Assembly: GCA_020852965.1 (NCBI GenBank)
Contig: JADYZV010000080.1
Location: 28,717-92,716 of the forward strand
Direction: 5' to 3'
Length of the DNA: 64,000 nt
Source of the DNA: Pirellulaceae bacterium
GTDB taxonomy: Bacteria; Planctomycetota; Planctomycetia; Pirellulales; Pirellulaceae
Shown here: positions 47,232 through 56,728 of the stretch, one piece after another
How positions within the stretch are numbered: position 1 is the stretch's first letter
Layout: each line of letters begins with the position of its first letter
The notes under the pieces: generated by a model
Told to the model about the DNA's origin: nothing
Databases searched by the model: none
What the model saw: the letters and a program-made list of their open reading frames with translations, nothing else
Program-made: the position numbers and the translations under genes

Positions 47232-48974
47232 TTAAAGATTGCCGAATTGTAGCAGAGTGGTCGCGGGCGAAGCAGCCGTGTCGAGCAGTTCCCCGTGCAC
47301 TTCGATTTGGCCATCCATCCACCCGACCATTTGATTGACGTCGGCAACGATCTCCAGCAACTCGGCCGACAGCTTGCGCTGTATCTCCGTCGAGCGACTC
47401 TGCGCCGACAGCGCGCTTCGAGTTCGGCTGGGCAATCCCGCAGCATGGCTCAGCTCTTTCAACTGCTGGCCACGCTGTTGGAGTCCGCTGGCGGTATTGC
47501 TCAAAACGTCTTGGAATTGATCGAGCCAGGTACGGTCCAGAGGAAGAGCAATCTGCGCGTATTTCTCGCTGGTGGCTACGATACGCCACCTTAGCGACGG
47601 ATCGCGTTTGCCAGACAACTGCGCATGGACCACTATCAGGCTGGGCCTGGGCTTAGAATCTGCTCCGCGCCCCCAAAATCTTCCCTCTGTCGACTTGTCC
47701 GGCTCCGTGGCGCGTATCGTCCAGCTTAGCTGTTGATCCAGGGCCAATACTTGGGCCGTAGCTGGCACTACTTCAAGGCCTTCGCTCACCGCCAGTCGCA
47801 ATTGCCATGAAGGTTGTCGCGGCCGCAACGACTTGTCGAGCTTTTGCAACTGGTTCATGGGGAAGGTCTCGAGCGTCAAGGGAGGCGGGGGCGCTGAGTC
47901 CGCTTCAGATATTGCGTCGGGTAGAAGTCTTTCCGAAACGTTCGCCTCGGCCGACTTGCTCAGTTCGGTCAACTCTGACAGCACATCGCGCTCGGCCGTG
48001 AAATCAAGACTTCCGACAGCATTTGGACTGACAGACGTGTTCGTGTGGCCACGGATGAAGTCCGTGGTGGCCGCCGTGGGTTGGTTTGGTTCCAAGCTAG
48101 GATCGGCGACCGCTGGTGAGGACTCGGAGGCACTCGACGAAGCGGCGGGCGATTGAGGGAGGTTGTGCGATGTGATGCTCCCCGCCGTACTGACCGTGGA
48201 AGCATGTTCGATCGCATCGGTCGACAGCGCCAGTGAGTGCTTCAGGAGCGCAGCGCTACTGTTGTTGGAACTTTCGCTGAGCGATTCGGCTGTGCGAGGT
48301 TCGAGTGCGTGCGGGGGAACTCGTGTGGTCGTTGTCAGCGGCGCGCTCGGCGGTCTGGCTACGTAATAGAAAATCGCCGACGTCAATAACAAGCCGATGA
48401 GGCCAACAGCCAGCACTGTCTTCGTTCGGCTTATTCTCGCAGGCCGCGTAGACTCCGCAGACCGCCGAGTGTGTCGCCGGGAGTGCTGGGCCTGCATGGC
48501 CGAAGACGCGATGCAGACTGGGGAAGTGGGAGGCTTTTCGACTCGTAGTTTCCCGTCCTGTGCTTGAGCCCACGCCAGCGTACGTTCTTCGAGCGTCGCA
48601 GTGCCATTTGTTTGGACCAAGGCGGTAGTGGGCGCTCCGCTCCAGCGGACCAATTGTGTCAGCCAACTCGCGCACAGAGCGTCACGCACATCGATATTGG
48701 CCGCAGCGTTATCCACCCAGTGCAATTTGCCTTCCGCATCGAGTGTTAGTTGCGACCAATCGCAACGACTGGCTGCGGTTTCGTTCGCCTGGCTGAGTCC
48801 AGGGCGAGATCGAGGAAAGTGCGACGGCACCAACAATTCTGTCTGCGACTGTGGGGCAAGTTGCCGGAGTTGCCAAGCCCAATCCAGGCAGATGCTCGCC
48901 GGTGGAATCCCGAGTCGCTCGATCTGGTCTTGGAGCGTCGCTTGTTGCGACTTCGTTTCTGCCAGTTTAGTCAT
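47232..48974 (-). CDS. Single-pass membrane protein of unknown function
   Basis: 580 residues. About 1-185 is a soluble N-terminal part; a membrane helix (TVLAVGLIGLLLTSAIFYYVA) is at about 185-205. About 210-370 is Ser/Thr/Ala/Pro-rich low complexity and about 380-580 a helical domain ending in a possible coiled coil (LKELSHAAGLPSRTRSALSAQ). The N-terminal helix KSQQATLQDQIERLG may also be coiled. No family is recognised. It lies 36 bases upstream of the ABC ATPase gene in the same direction, so it may be cotranscribed with it. Its 5' flank is the CGGCCTTGC palindrome. Confidence 0.65.
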   Translation of the reverse strand: MTKLAETKSQQATLQDQIERLGIPPASICLDWAWQLRQLAPQSQTELLVPSHFPRSRPGLSQANETAASRCDWSQLTLDAEGKLHWVDNAAANIDVRDALCASWLTQLVRWSGAPTTALVQTNGTATLEERTLAWAQAQDGKLRVEKPPTSPVCIASSAMQAQHSRRHTRRSAESTRPARISRTKTVLAVGLIGLLLTSAIFYYVARPPSAPLTTTTRVPPHALEPRTAESLSESSNNSSAALLKHSLALSTDAIEHASTVSTAGSITSHNLPQSPAASSSASESSPAVADPSLEPNQPTAATTDFIRGHTNTSVSPNAVGSLDFTAERDVLSELTELSKSAEANVSERLLPDAISEADSAPPPPLTLETFPMNQLQKLDKSLRPRQPSWQLRLAVSEGLEVVPATAQVLALDQQLSWTIRATEPDKSTEGRFWGRGADSKPRPSLIVVHAQLSGKRDPSLRWRIVATSEKYAQIALPLDRTWLDQFQDVLSNTASGLQQRGQQLKELSHAAGLPSRTRSALSAQSRSTEIQRKLSAELLEIVADVNQMVGWMDGQIEVHGELLDTAASPATTLLQFGNL

Positions 48975-49031
48975 ACTTGCAGGGCTTTCAAAACAAGGTA
49001 ACCGTTCTTCCGTCGCATGACTGTGGTACCT

Positions 49032-49123
49032 GCCATCCGTGCACCGGCCTTGCTATCTGTGCAATCTGTGCTGTCCAATAAAGTCGAGTTTAGCACGGAT
49101 AGCAAGGCCGGAGCACGGAGGGC
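49032..49123. repeat. CGGCCTTGC palindromic repeat
   Basis: Arms of about 31 bases: GCCATCCGTGCACCGGCCTT onward (49032-49062) and its inverse (49093-49123), about 28 of 31 pairing, around a 30-base middle. A single arm recurs at 29238-29266. Confidence 0.75.
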
Positions 49124-49156
49124 AAGTGGTGCAATGGATAGAAATCAATCCCATTC

Positions 49157-49198
49157 GCTCGCCTGATTCACTACCTTGTTTAAAGCAACCAGGCGAGC
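49157..49198. repeat. Perfect 9-bp hairpin upstream of dnaA
   Basis: GCTCGCCTG and CAGGCGAGC around a 24-base loop. It is upstream of both flanking genes and so not a terminator for either. Role unknown. Confidence 0.5.
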
Positions 49199-49486
49199 CA
49201 ATCCTAATGCTTGCAATCCCGTAAACTAGCACGTATTGGGTTGGCTAAGATTTTCGCGTGCATTTTAGCCGCCGTAAAGGCTACGGCACCAATGGTTTAT
49301 AGAAATCGTCGCAGACGGGGCACGCGAGCCGGGGCAATTCATGAACAGATTTTCCACGTTGCTCGACGATGTAGAAATAGAAACTGTGCTAACATGTTAG
49401 CTTGGTGCAAACTCGATTGACTATGGTTCTGCCATGGGCATCTGGGCTTGACGCGCTGGGCGACTAGAAACGGTCTGGAAAACAGT

Positions 49487-49514
49487 TTGACATTGATGCT
49501 AGCAAATCTACAAT
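49487..49514 (+). promoter_or_regulatory. Predicted sigma-70 promoter of dnaA
   Basis: TTGACA, 16-base spacer, TACAAT: perfect -35 and five of six at -10, the best promoter match noticed in the window. A start about 7 bases on would give dnaA a leader of roughly 200 bases. That leader has no TTATCCACA-like DnaA boxes. Confidence 0.6.
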
Positions 49515-49720
49515 CGCACTCGTCAGTGGCAGCCTGTCGGTGAGAGAGTGGCTGCAACTGATTACCGCTGGTGGTTAAGTTCGGTGGAAAGTTAGTGGCC
49601 TTTCTTTTCAACCCACGAGCTTAGCGAGAGGAGCGTGGCAAGGTTTGCCATGAGTGTCAAACAGGAACTAGTTCGCGCAAGGCTTGCGCGAGCGTTGACC
49701 GATGGGAGTGCGCGCAGGGC

Positions 49721-51211
49721 ATGGCACACGACGTGAACCACAGCGAAATGGATGTCGCCGCTCAAGTGCGATCTGCTTTGGTCGATACGATCAGCCCAGA
49801 ACGCTACGAATTATGGATTGCCGAAGATACTCAGTGGTCGTGGATTGACGGCGCGTTGCGCATAGACTTTAAAAATGATTTTACTTGTCAGCTAGCCAAG
49901 CGAATGTTGTCGAAAGATATCTCCGCAGCGGTCCAGGGGGTGATGGGCTGTGCCGTCGATGTTTATTTTGATGTTCGACCCAAGAGCAAAACGTCCCCAT
50001 CAACCGAGATTCCAAGTGCAGATATAGGTGGTATCCGTCGCAGCGAACCTCGCTCAGTGAGCGCGCTTTCAACGGTCGCTCAGGCGGACGACCTGCGACT
50101 AGCCAAACAGGCTTCACCACAACGACTTCAACCATCACAACGACTTCAAGAATCACAACATCTTCAACCAACACCGCGACAGCAGAACGAGCTGTGGGAG
50201 CAGTTTGTGCAGGGGCCTTCTAATCAACTCGCTTGGACCACAGCCAACCTGATCGTTTCCGAACCTGGACGACTCAGCCCGCTCGTCCTGCATGGTCCCA
50301 ATGGCTGCGGCAAGTCGTTGCTGGCGGCATCGGTGGCCGAGCGTCTGCGCACGGTTAAACGCATGCGCCGCGTAGTGCATATGTCTAGCGAGCAATTCAC
50401 CAACGATTTCATGGAAGGCTTGCGTGGTGGCGGGCTGCCGATGTTCCGTCGCAAGTATCGCGATGTCGAAGCGCTGATCTTGGACGACATCCAGTTCTTC
50501 GTCGGTAAGAAGTCGACCATCGGTGAACTCAAGCACACCCTCGACAATTTGTTGAAAGCTGGCAAGCAAGTGGTGCTGACCGCCGATCGTTCGATAGGCG
50601 ACCTGCAAGCCCTTGGCAGCGATGTGGTGGGGCGTCTGCGCAGCGGGATGGTAACGCCCATATTTCCGCTGGACGAAGGGACGCGTGCGGAAGTTTTGAC
50701 TCGGCTGTTCACGGCTGCGGGGCTGCGCATCGAACCCGATATCGTGAGTCAAATTGCTAGCCGAGCGGCCGGGGATGGCCGCGTATTGAGCGGTATTGCC
50801 AAACGCTTGATGGCCGTCTCTTCCTTGCACGCTCAAGCCTTGAACTGGGAGCAATGTTGGAACGCAGTCTACGATTTGGTGCAGTCAACACAACCCGTAG
50901 TGCGCATTGCCGATATTGAACGAGCCGTATGCAGCATGTTCGGCTTGGAGCCCGAGAGCCTACAGTCGGCCAATAAGACGCGTAGCGTCAGCCAGCCCCG
51001 TATGTTGGCCATGTTCCTGTCGCGCAAGTACACGCCGGCGGCCTACAAAGAGATCGGCGAGTATTTTGGCAAACGTCGTCATAGTACTGTAATCTCAGCC
51101 GAAAAAACGGTCAGCGGCTGGCTGAGCGAAGACACTCAGCTTCAAGCCGGTCGCGGGCTAACGATCCGCGACGCCATCCGCCGCGTCGAAGCTGAATTGC
51201 AAGTCGGCTAA
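49721..51211 (+). CDS. dnaA: Chromosomal replication initiator DnaA
   Basis: 496 residues in the usual four domains: I (about 10-90), a linker II, III AAA+ ATPase (about 155-380; Walker A GPNGCGKS at about 192-199, Walker B LILDDIQFF at about 253), IV DNA binding with YKEIGEYFGKRRHSTVISAEKTV near 445-470. In the last motif KRRHSTV replaces the common GRDHSTV (Lys-Arg-Arg for Gly-Arg-Asp), which may shift box preference. Domain II has three 18-base repeats coding QRLQPS-like hexapeptides (50117-50171). DnaA melts oriC to start replication. Unlike most bacteria there is no dnaN, recF or gyrB next to it and no box cluster in the flanks. ATG 49721 has only GCAGGG close upstream. Confidence 0.93.
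   Translation: MAHDVNHSEMDVAAQVRSALVDTISPERYELWIAEDTQWSWIDGALRIDFKNDFTCQLAKRMLSKDISAAVQGVMGCAVDVYFDVRPKSKTSPSTEIPSADIGGIRRSEPRSVSALSTVAQADDLRLAKQASPQRLQPSQRLQESQHLQPTPRQQNELWEQFVQGPSNQLAWTTANLIVSEPGRLSPLVLHGPNGCGKSLLAASVAERLRTVKRMRRVVHMSSEQFTNDFMEGLRGGGLPMFRRKYRDVEALILDDIQFFVGKKSTIGELKHTLDNLLKAGKQVVLTADRSIGDLQALGSDVVGRLRSGMVTPIFPLDEGTRAEVLTRLFTAAGLRIEPDIVSQIASRAAGDGRVLSGIAKRLMAVSSLHAQALNWEQCWNAVYDLVQSTQPVVRIADIERAVCSMFGLEPESLQSANKTRSVSQPRMLAMFLSRKYTPAAYKEIGEYFGKRRHSTVISAEKTVSGWLSEDTQLQAGRGLTIRDAIRRVEAELQVG
50117..50171. repeat. 18-bp tandem repeat inside dnaA
   Basis: Three units of about CACAACGACTTCAACCAT, the third altered to CAACATCTTCAA. In frame it gives QRLQPS, QRLQES, QHLQPT, a flexible Gln-rich linker between DnaA domains I and III. 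Confidence 0.85.
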
Positions 51212-51443
51212 CGATCGCAGCTACGCAGCTACCGTCGCAAAACGGTAGAATCCCGCATGGCGATCGATGAACGGCTACATCTGACACCCTACTTTTAGCT
51301 GGGTAGATACACTCGGAAGGAGTTCGAGCCAAGCACGGGAGCTGGTTTCGATCTATGGTAAAAACCGCACTTGGGGCGCATAATGAACAGGCCTACCATG
51401 TCCCATCGCCGGTTCCCTCCGCTGACTCGCCGACGCCATATAT

Positions 51444-54400
51444 ATGACGCACGATGCACTTACCAAGCACACATCGTTACCCACTGAGGGGCCTGTTGCG
51501 GAAAGCGGACGGGGCGACGGACGCGTGACGGACGAAGAACTGTCAATCTTTCGTTCGCAATGCAGTGCCCTGACGCTCGACTCGTTGGCGACGCTGGACG
51601 ACGAAGCCCAAGAACCGCTCCCAGCATCGATTGGTCGCTTTCAGATTCTTAAAAGGATCGGAAGTGGTAATTACGGTTGCGTCTATCTGGCCTATGACAT
51701 TCGTCTAACACGTCAAGTCGCCGTGAAAGTCTCGCACCTGGGGCAACATAACAGCGGAGAACTGCGGGGGCAATTCATCCGTGAAGCGCACGCGGCGGCG
51801 CGGCTGGCCCACCAAAACGTGGTCTGCTTGCACGAATACGGCGAAGAGCACGGCGTGTTGTTCTTGGTCTATGAAATGTGTGAAGGACCAACACTGGCAG
51901 ATTGGATCTCTGAGCAGAAAGGTCCTATTCCGCTCAACGTGTCTGCCGCCATAGTGCGCGACATTGCCAACGGGCTGGCGCATGCTCATTCACGTGGGTT
52001 AGTACATCGCGATGTGAAGCCTAACAACATTTTGCTACCCCCCAACCACGATGACAGTAGTTCGTTACCGTTCATTCCACGCGTGACAGATTTTGGACTG
52101 GCTCACGATAGCCTATCGCATGATCACAAGTCGTTGTCAGCTCGATTGGTCGGCACGGTCGACTTCATGTCTCCGGAGCAGGCACGTGGAGAAAGCCGCC
52201 AGGTCACTCCGGCTTCAGACCAGTATTCGCTCGGCGTTATTTTATACCAACTGTTGACTGGCAAACTCCCTTTTGAGGGCGAGGACTTTGTCGAACATTT
52301 ACAACGCGTCTGCCGCGAACCACCACGCTCACCGCGTCGTCTTCGCTCAGACGTACCATGCGACTTGGCCGCTATCACGCTCACGTGTTTGGACAAGTCA
52401 CCGGAGCGGCGGTATGCTTCGTGCCGAGAACTGGCGCGCGACTTGGATCGTTTCCTCAATCATTTGCCGGTTCGCGCGCGACCCTTGCGGTTCTATCAAT
52501 GTGCATGGCGAAATATCTGTATCGCGCCGATCGTTTCGTCGCTGATCGGTTTGATTGTGTTAGGTTGCTTGACCAGCGCGGTCGTGTTCTCTCAAATGGC
52601 AGCCAATCTCAAAACTCATCATCGCGAATTGCAACAGACGCTCCACGAGCTGACTGCCAGTGAGTCGGAAGCCGTTCAAGCTCGCCACGAAACCGAACTC
52701 GCATTGCAGGCCCAAACGATACAGAAACAACAAGCCGAGCAGCATGCGCGGCAGGCCATTGCTCAATCCTACCGAGCCGATATGCATCGTGCATACGAAG
52801 CATGGAACAAACGGCAAGTACTAGAGACCAATCAACTGCTTACCTCCATCAGTAGCCAGGTGGTTGGGTTCATGGATCCGGGGATCGACTTCCGATTGCT
52901 GGCAAACACCTCTCGGGACTCGACCTTTTATCTGGCCAGCCACTCGGCGCCAGCTACGGATGTGAAGCCGATTCGTGATACGCCCTGGGTAGTTTCCACA
53001 GGGTGCGACGGGTGGCTGTATTTCCATGATGCAAGCAGTGGACAATGCGTCCATTCAAAACTCGTAACGCAGGGTTCTGAGATTCATGCCATCGACGTCA
53101 GTCACGATGGGACCCAGATCGCGGTGGGAGGAATGAACACTTTGTTAGGCGTGAACTATGCCAGCGTCTATCCGCTGCATTGCAGCGGTGAAGAGTCCTG
53201 GCTAGGCAAATGTACGGCCATGTATTTTTCCCCCACTACGGTCGAATCGCTGCAATTCTCCCATGATGCGCGCCTCTTGGCCGTCGGGCCACGCTATCTA
53301 CCCGTCATGCTCTATGACTGCCAGACCAAAGAATTGCGCCATAAATTCGCGACCGAGAGCCGCAATCGAACGGTCGATTTTTCGCCTGACGGCCAGTTTT
53401 GTTTGGTGTTGGGAAACGAGGATAACTTGTTGATCTACGATACCGATAGTGGCGAAGAGGTGAGGTCGGTCCACTGCGGTGGGACACCTCAGGCATCGCG
53501 CTGGTCGCCGACGGGAGATTGGGTCGCCTACTCGAATTTTTCGGATCCTTCAGTTCGTCTAATGTCCAACACGCCACCTTATCAAAGTGTGGAGTTGATT
53601 CAATCGCACGGAACGATCGAATCGCTTTGCTTTAGCGACGATGGCCAGTGGTTGATTGCAGGTACGCGCCGCGGCGGGGTGGCTACTTGGCGCTTGGAGG
53701 GCCTGTCAAGCGAAGCTCCACCAGCGAAACTGGAGTGCATTGCGAGAGTCGTTACACACAATAATGAGGTCACCGCAGTTTGCATCGATCAGCATGGCCG
53801 TGTCACGAGTGTCAGCGAATGTGGCTCAGTGGTTTCGGATTGTTTGGTTGGCGGCGGTGCCACACCGCTGGGGCCGAATGCGCTGGTGGCCACCGTCGCT
53901 GTTTGCGCTGGCAAGCTTACGATCCTACAAGGGATGCGCGATGGACGAGTCATGGCCACAGAAATCGGCGATAATGAATCCGGCCTGCACGGTTCTCACG
54001 GGGGAGGTCAGCGCGAGTTGACAGTCACTGGCACTAGTCCAGTAAGCGCCCTTATTTGCGATGCCCGCCATCGTCAGTTGGCAGTGGGCTGGGACGACGG
54101 TCGCATCGCAATCATCGATTTGGATTCAAGGGTAGAGCGCGCATTCACCTGTCCCCCCCCAACCGATTCGCTTGATGATCGAAAGATTAACGGCTTGTCC
54201 TTCAGCCCCGACGGTTCGCGACTGTCCGCCTGCGGCGACGACGCACGTCTACGTGTGTGGAACGTCGATCAACCGGCTCATCCACTGTGGGAATATCGCC
54301 TCAGCTCGATGGCCTACTCGACAACTTTTTGTGGCCCCAATTCTGTCGCGGTAGGAGGCATGTTTGAAGAAATATTGGTGTTCGATGCCAACAGCGGTTC

Positions 54401-54812
54401 TTTGCGGCAGCGTATCCCAGGGGCTCACCGAACGGGCTGCATGATGTACGATGACGCGCGACAGCGGCTGATTAGCGGTCATGTCGACGGCCGTTTGCGA
54501 GTCTATACGGGCCCAGATTTTGCCCTGCTGCACACGCTTAACGCGGACGCTGGTGAAATTGAATGTCTCACTCGTTCACCAGACAATACGTGTTACTTGA
54601 GTGGGGACGCCGAGGGAAATCTAAAGCTGTGGAGCGCAGATCAGTGCGAATTTGTAGGCAACCTCCATTGTTGCCCCAAGCAATCGCTTGTCGCGGGGCT
54701 GCAATGGGATGCTCAGCAACAAAAGCTATTGGCTTTTTTTGTTGGCGAATCGCTGGGCGACCCGTCACAAGCCAGCAACGGATTGCACCTACGTGCGTTT
54801 GACGCGCAATAG
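51444..54812 (+). CDS. Transmembrane Ser/Thr protein kinase with WD40 propellers
   Basis: 1122 residues. A Hanks-type kinase domain occupies about 64-330: glycine loop IGSGNYGCV, catalytic Lys in VAVKVS (about 95), HRDVKPNN at about 188-195, DFGLA and MSPEQA, so it should be active. A membrane helix (VSSLIGLIVLGCLTSAVVF) follows at about 358-378, then a coiled coil rich in Glu/Gln (about 385-450). The C-terminal 640 residues hold WD40 repeats (for example LSFSPDGSRLSACGDDARLRVWN), enough for two propellers, placed outside the cytoplasm. Such receptor-like kinases are typical of planctomycetes; substrate and ligand are unknown. It is convergent with the HAMP-like gene. Confidence 0.92.
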   Translation: MTHDALTKHTSLPTEGPVAESGRGDGRVTDEELSIFRSQCSALTLDSLATLDDEAQEPLPASIGRFQILKRIGSGNYGCVYLAYDIRLTRQVAVKVSHLGQHNSGELRGQFIREAHAAARLAHQNVVCLHEYGEEHGVLFLVYEMCEGPTLADWISEQKGPIPLNVSAAIVRDIANGLAHAHSRGLVHRDVKPNNILLPPNHDDSSSLPFIPRVTDFGLAHDSLSHDHKSLSARLVGTVDFMSPEQARGESRQVTPASDQYSLGVILYQLLTGKLPFEGEDFVEHLQRVCREPPRSPRRLRSDVPCDLAAITLTCLDKSPERRYASCRELARDLDRFLNHLPVRARPLRFYQCAWRNICIAPIVSSLIGLIVLGCLTSAVVFSQMAANLKTHHRELQQTLHELTASESEAVQARHETELALQAQTIQKQQAEQHARQAIAQSYRADMHRAYEAWNKRQVLETNQLLTSISSQVVGFMDPGIDFRLLANTSRDSTFYLASHSAPATDVKPIRDTPWVVSTGCDGWLYFHDASSGQCVHSKLVTQGSEIHAIDVSHDGTQIAVGGMNTLLGVNYASVYPLHCSGEESWLGKCTAMYFSPTTVESLQFSHDARLLAVGPRYLPVMLYDCQTKELRHKFATESRNRTVDFSPDGQFCLVLGNEDNLLIYDTDSGEEVRSVHCGGTPQASRWSPTGDWVAYSNFSDPSVRLMSNTPPYQSVELIQSHGTIESLCFSDDGQWLIAGTRRGGVATWRLEGLSSEAPPAKLECIARVVTHNNEVTAVCIDQHGRVTSVSECGSVVSDCLVGGGATPLGPNALVATVAVCAGKLTILQGMRDGRVMATEIGDNESGLHGSHGGGQRELTVTGTSPVSALICDARHRQLAVGWDDGRIAIIDLDSRVERAFTCPPPTDSLDDRKINGLSFSPDGSRLSACGDDARLRVWNVDQPAHPLWEYRLSSMAYSTTFCGPNSVAVGGMFEEILVFDANSGSLRQRIPGAHRTGCMMYDDARQRLISGHVDGRLRVYTGPDFALLHTLNADAGEIECLTRSPDNTCYLSGDAEGNLKLWSADQCEFVGNLHCCPKQSLVAGLQWDAQQQKLLAFFVGESLGDPSQASNGLHLRAFDAQ

Positions 54813-54913
54813 TCGCTTTAAGGCAGCGGGACATTGGTTCTGCATCCTATGAATCGGCAGCGATGCGAAGGTGCAGAACTCGAACGAAGCATCGCACGGG
54901 AAATATGTGGGAT

Positions 54914-54956
54914 AGGCTTCCAGCTTGTCGGGCCGAAAAACACAGGCTGGAAGCCT
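54914..54956. terminator. Bidirectional hairpin between convergent genes
   Basis: AGGCTTCCAGC and GCTGGAAGCCT, a perfect 11-bp stem with a 21-base loop, between the kinase gene (plus) and the HAMP-like gene (minus). There are no T runs. It may terminate both transcripts or be a dispersed palindrome. Confidence 0.5.
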
Positions 54957-55004
54957 AAGCCACTTTCCACATCCGACAGCTATTTTCCGCTTTTCCGCGC
55001 GATG

Positions 55005-55535
55005 CTAAGCGGTTGTCGAACTGCCCGCGCGGGCCGACGGTGTGTCCAGAACCACGCTAGGAATCAATGCGATGTTCTGCTCAGCCGTTTCTGACGCACT
55101 CGGATGTTTCCCTTTGGCCAACTGCTCGCGTTCGGCGATCACTCGCATACGTAGCTCGTTAAAGTTGGTCGCAATCTCTTGCCAAAAATCGCCGCTGCGA
55201 AAGACGACCGGCGGTGTCTCGTCCTGGTTAGTCAATTGAACGATCGATTTCTGCAAACGAACCATTGGCCCTGCGAAGCGATTACTGAGCTTTAACGAGT
55301 CGTGGACAAACCAGGGGAGCAGTGCCAGCAACACGAGGATCGAACCAGCTTGGCTCATCAAGGCTTCTTCCAGGCGACTCCAAAGGCTGACTGGTTCGAA
55401 ATTGCTAAGCACTTGCAGCGAGCAGGTCACAGAGACACTTAGGCCTAGAAAAATAAACCAGTGAGCGGCAATCCTCCAGCCCAAGGCACCTTGGACCTGT
55501 TTTTCTACCAGAATTGTTTTGCGTTGCTTGGCCAT
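55005..55535 (-). CDS. Two-helix membrane protein with HAMP-like region
   Basis: 176 residues from ATG 55535; ATG 55547 is four codons earlier. Two membrane helices (about 22-45 and 62-82) are followed by RFAGPMVRLQKSIVQLTN and a second amphipathic helix DFWQEIATNFNELRMRV, the two-helix pattern of a HAMP linker. After that a Ser/Ala-rich tail. There is no kinase, cyclase or chemotaxis output domain, so the HAMP stands alone. It may pair with a separate signalling protein. Function unknown. Confidence 0.65.
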   Translation of the reverse strand: MAKQRKTILVEKQVQGALGWRIAAHWFIFLGLSVSVTCSLQVLSNFEPVSLWSRLEEALMSQAGSILVLLALLPWFVHDSLKLSNRFAGPMVRLQKSIVQLTNQDETPPVVFRSGDFWQEIATNFNELRMRVIAEREQLAKGKHPSASETAEQNIALIPSVVLDTPSARAGSSTTA

Positions 55536-55930
55536 GATTCGATCCATTGTCTACTGAGTTCTGATTGGGCGCGTTAAGCGGCTTATCTTAGGGTTGCATA
55601 TACGAATTGGTTCTATCGCAAGCCGCAGGGGAGTGGCACATTGGAAACCGTAGGTCCCCATTTTGGGCGATGCCAATTCTCACAGGCAAACGATCTTTGA
55701 AAATCGTTCGATAGACGTATTGGCCTCGTTGCATTCGTTAAGAGCGGCACACCAACGGGCGGGCAGAATCGAGACAACCTATGCAGTCCGCACAATCGCT
55801 ACGATTGTTCGCCGATGCTGGCCAGCAATCCGCTTTCGATCCAGACCGATTCACCGGCTCGCCGATTTTTCAATTGAGTGCGCGGCGCACTATCATTCAA
55901 AGTGTCGATCGGAATCAAGGAGGATTTGCT
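55536..55930. other. Spacer upstream of the proline-rich secreted protein
   Basis: Divergent region of nearly 400 bases. An open frame from 55781 joins the next gene in frame but is judged untranslated because of the strong ribosome-binding site at 55917. No promoter was recognised. Confidence 0.4.
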
Positions 55931-56641
55931 GTGCCAAAATTTGTAGAACGAGCTGTGCTACTGGGGATCGTTTTGGCGGTACCTCATGCCGCTTGGGGAG
56001 CCGACAGCGAGTTTCCTGTACTGAATTCCATTGGCCGCTTTTGGGGGGTGGGCTATACCCGAGGGGGCTATCATGCAGCTCAGGACGGACGCTTTGACAT
56101 TGTGACCAATCGTCACCCTGCGCCAAACTATCGCCCTGGCGGCCTGCCGCAATATTCCCAACCGATCTACAGTCCGCCACCCGCCTCACCGTCGCCGGTA
56201 GTCGCCCCTACCCCTACGGTCCAGAAATCAGGTGACAAGAGCTCGGCACCCAAGAAATCTGAGGCAAAGCCCGGCGCGCCGGAAGCCAATGAGCTGCCCA
56301 GGCCGGTAGTCCCAGCTAAACCCGCCGGACCACCTCCACGTTGGCTGGAAGACTATTTGCAAAGAGAAGCAGCGGAAAAAGCGCCCGGCGAGATTCCCCA
56401 CTCCAATGATAACGGTCAGCCACAAGACGACGCTCCTGAAAGTAGCCCCAGCGACTTGCTGTTCGAGCTGCCTGCGGAAGGCGCCCAGTCAGCGATTGTT
56501 CCACGAAAAAATGTGGACTTCTCGATCCTCGACGCCAGCTACCCGATCAACGGCCACCGAGCCCGCGCTGCGCAGGAGCCAGTCCAGACCTCAGTGCAAT
56601 CGTTGGCGGTTCCACCTGTAAATCGTTATCGTTATCGTTAG
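55931..56641 (+). CDS. Secreted proline-rich protein, unknown
   Basis: GTG start at 55931 with AAGGAGGA six bases upstream, an ideal ribosome-binding site; 236 residues. A signal peptide (VPKFVERAVLLGIVLAVPHAAWG) should be cut before ADSE. The mature part opens with an aromatic/Gly motif (FWGVGYTRGGYHA), then a long Pro/Ala/Lys/Ser-rich stretch and ends RYRYR, coded by three CGTTAT units. Low complexity points to an extended cell-surface or periplasmic linker. No family recognised. Confidence 0.7.
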   Translation: MPKFVERAVLLGIVLAVPHAAWGADSEFPVLNSIGRFWGVGYTRGGYHAAQDGRFDIVTNRHPAPNYRPGGLPQYSQPIYSPPPASPSPVVAPTPTVQKSGDKSSAPKKSEAKPGAPEANELPRPVVPAKPAGPPPRWLEDYLQREAAEKAPGEIPHSNDNGQPQDDAPESSPSDLLFELPAEGAQSAIVPRKNVDFSILDASYPINGHRARAAQEPVQTSVQSLAVPPVNRYRYR

Positions 56642-56728
56642 CTGGGGCCCATTGCATTCTCGACGATTCGGGGCACAATCTCCAGGCTCAAGCCAATACC
56701 TACCAACTTTCGTACTGGAGATCGATAA

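Noticed and set aside
47197..47589. 131-residue N-terminal extension of the TauB-like ATPase
   Set aside because: It overlaps the neighbouring gene in another frame and has an Arg/Ser-rich, non-protein composition; ATG 47196 gives a standard-length ATPase.
48975..49720. oriC next to dnaA
   Set aside because: No cluster of TTATCCACA-like boxes and no AT-rich unwinding element was seen in the spacer or in 51212-51443.
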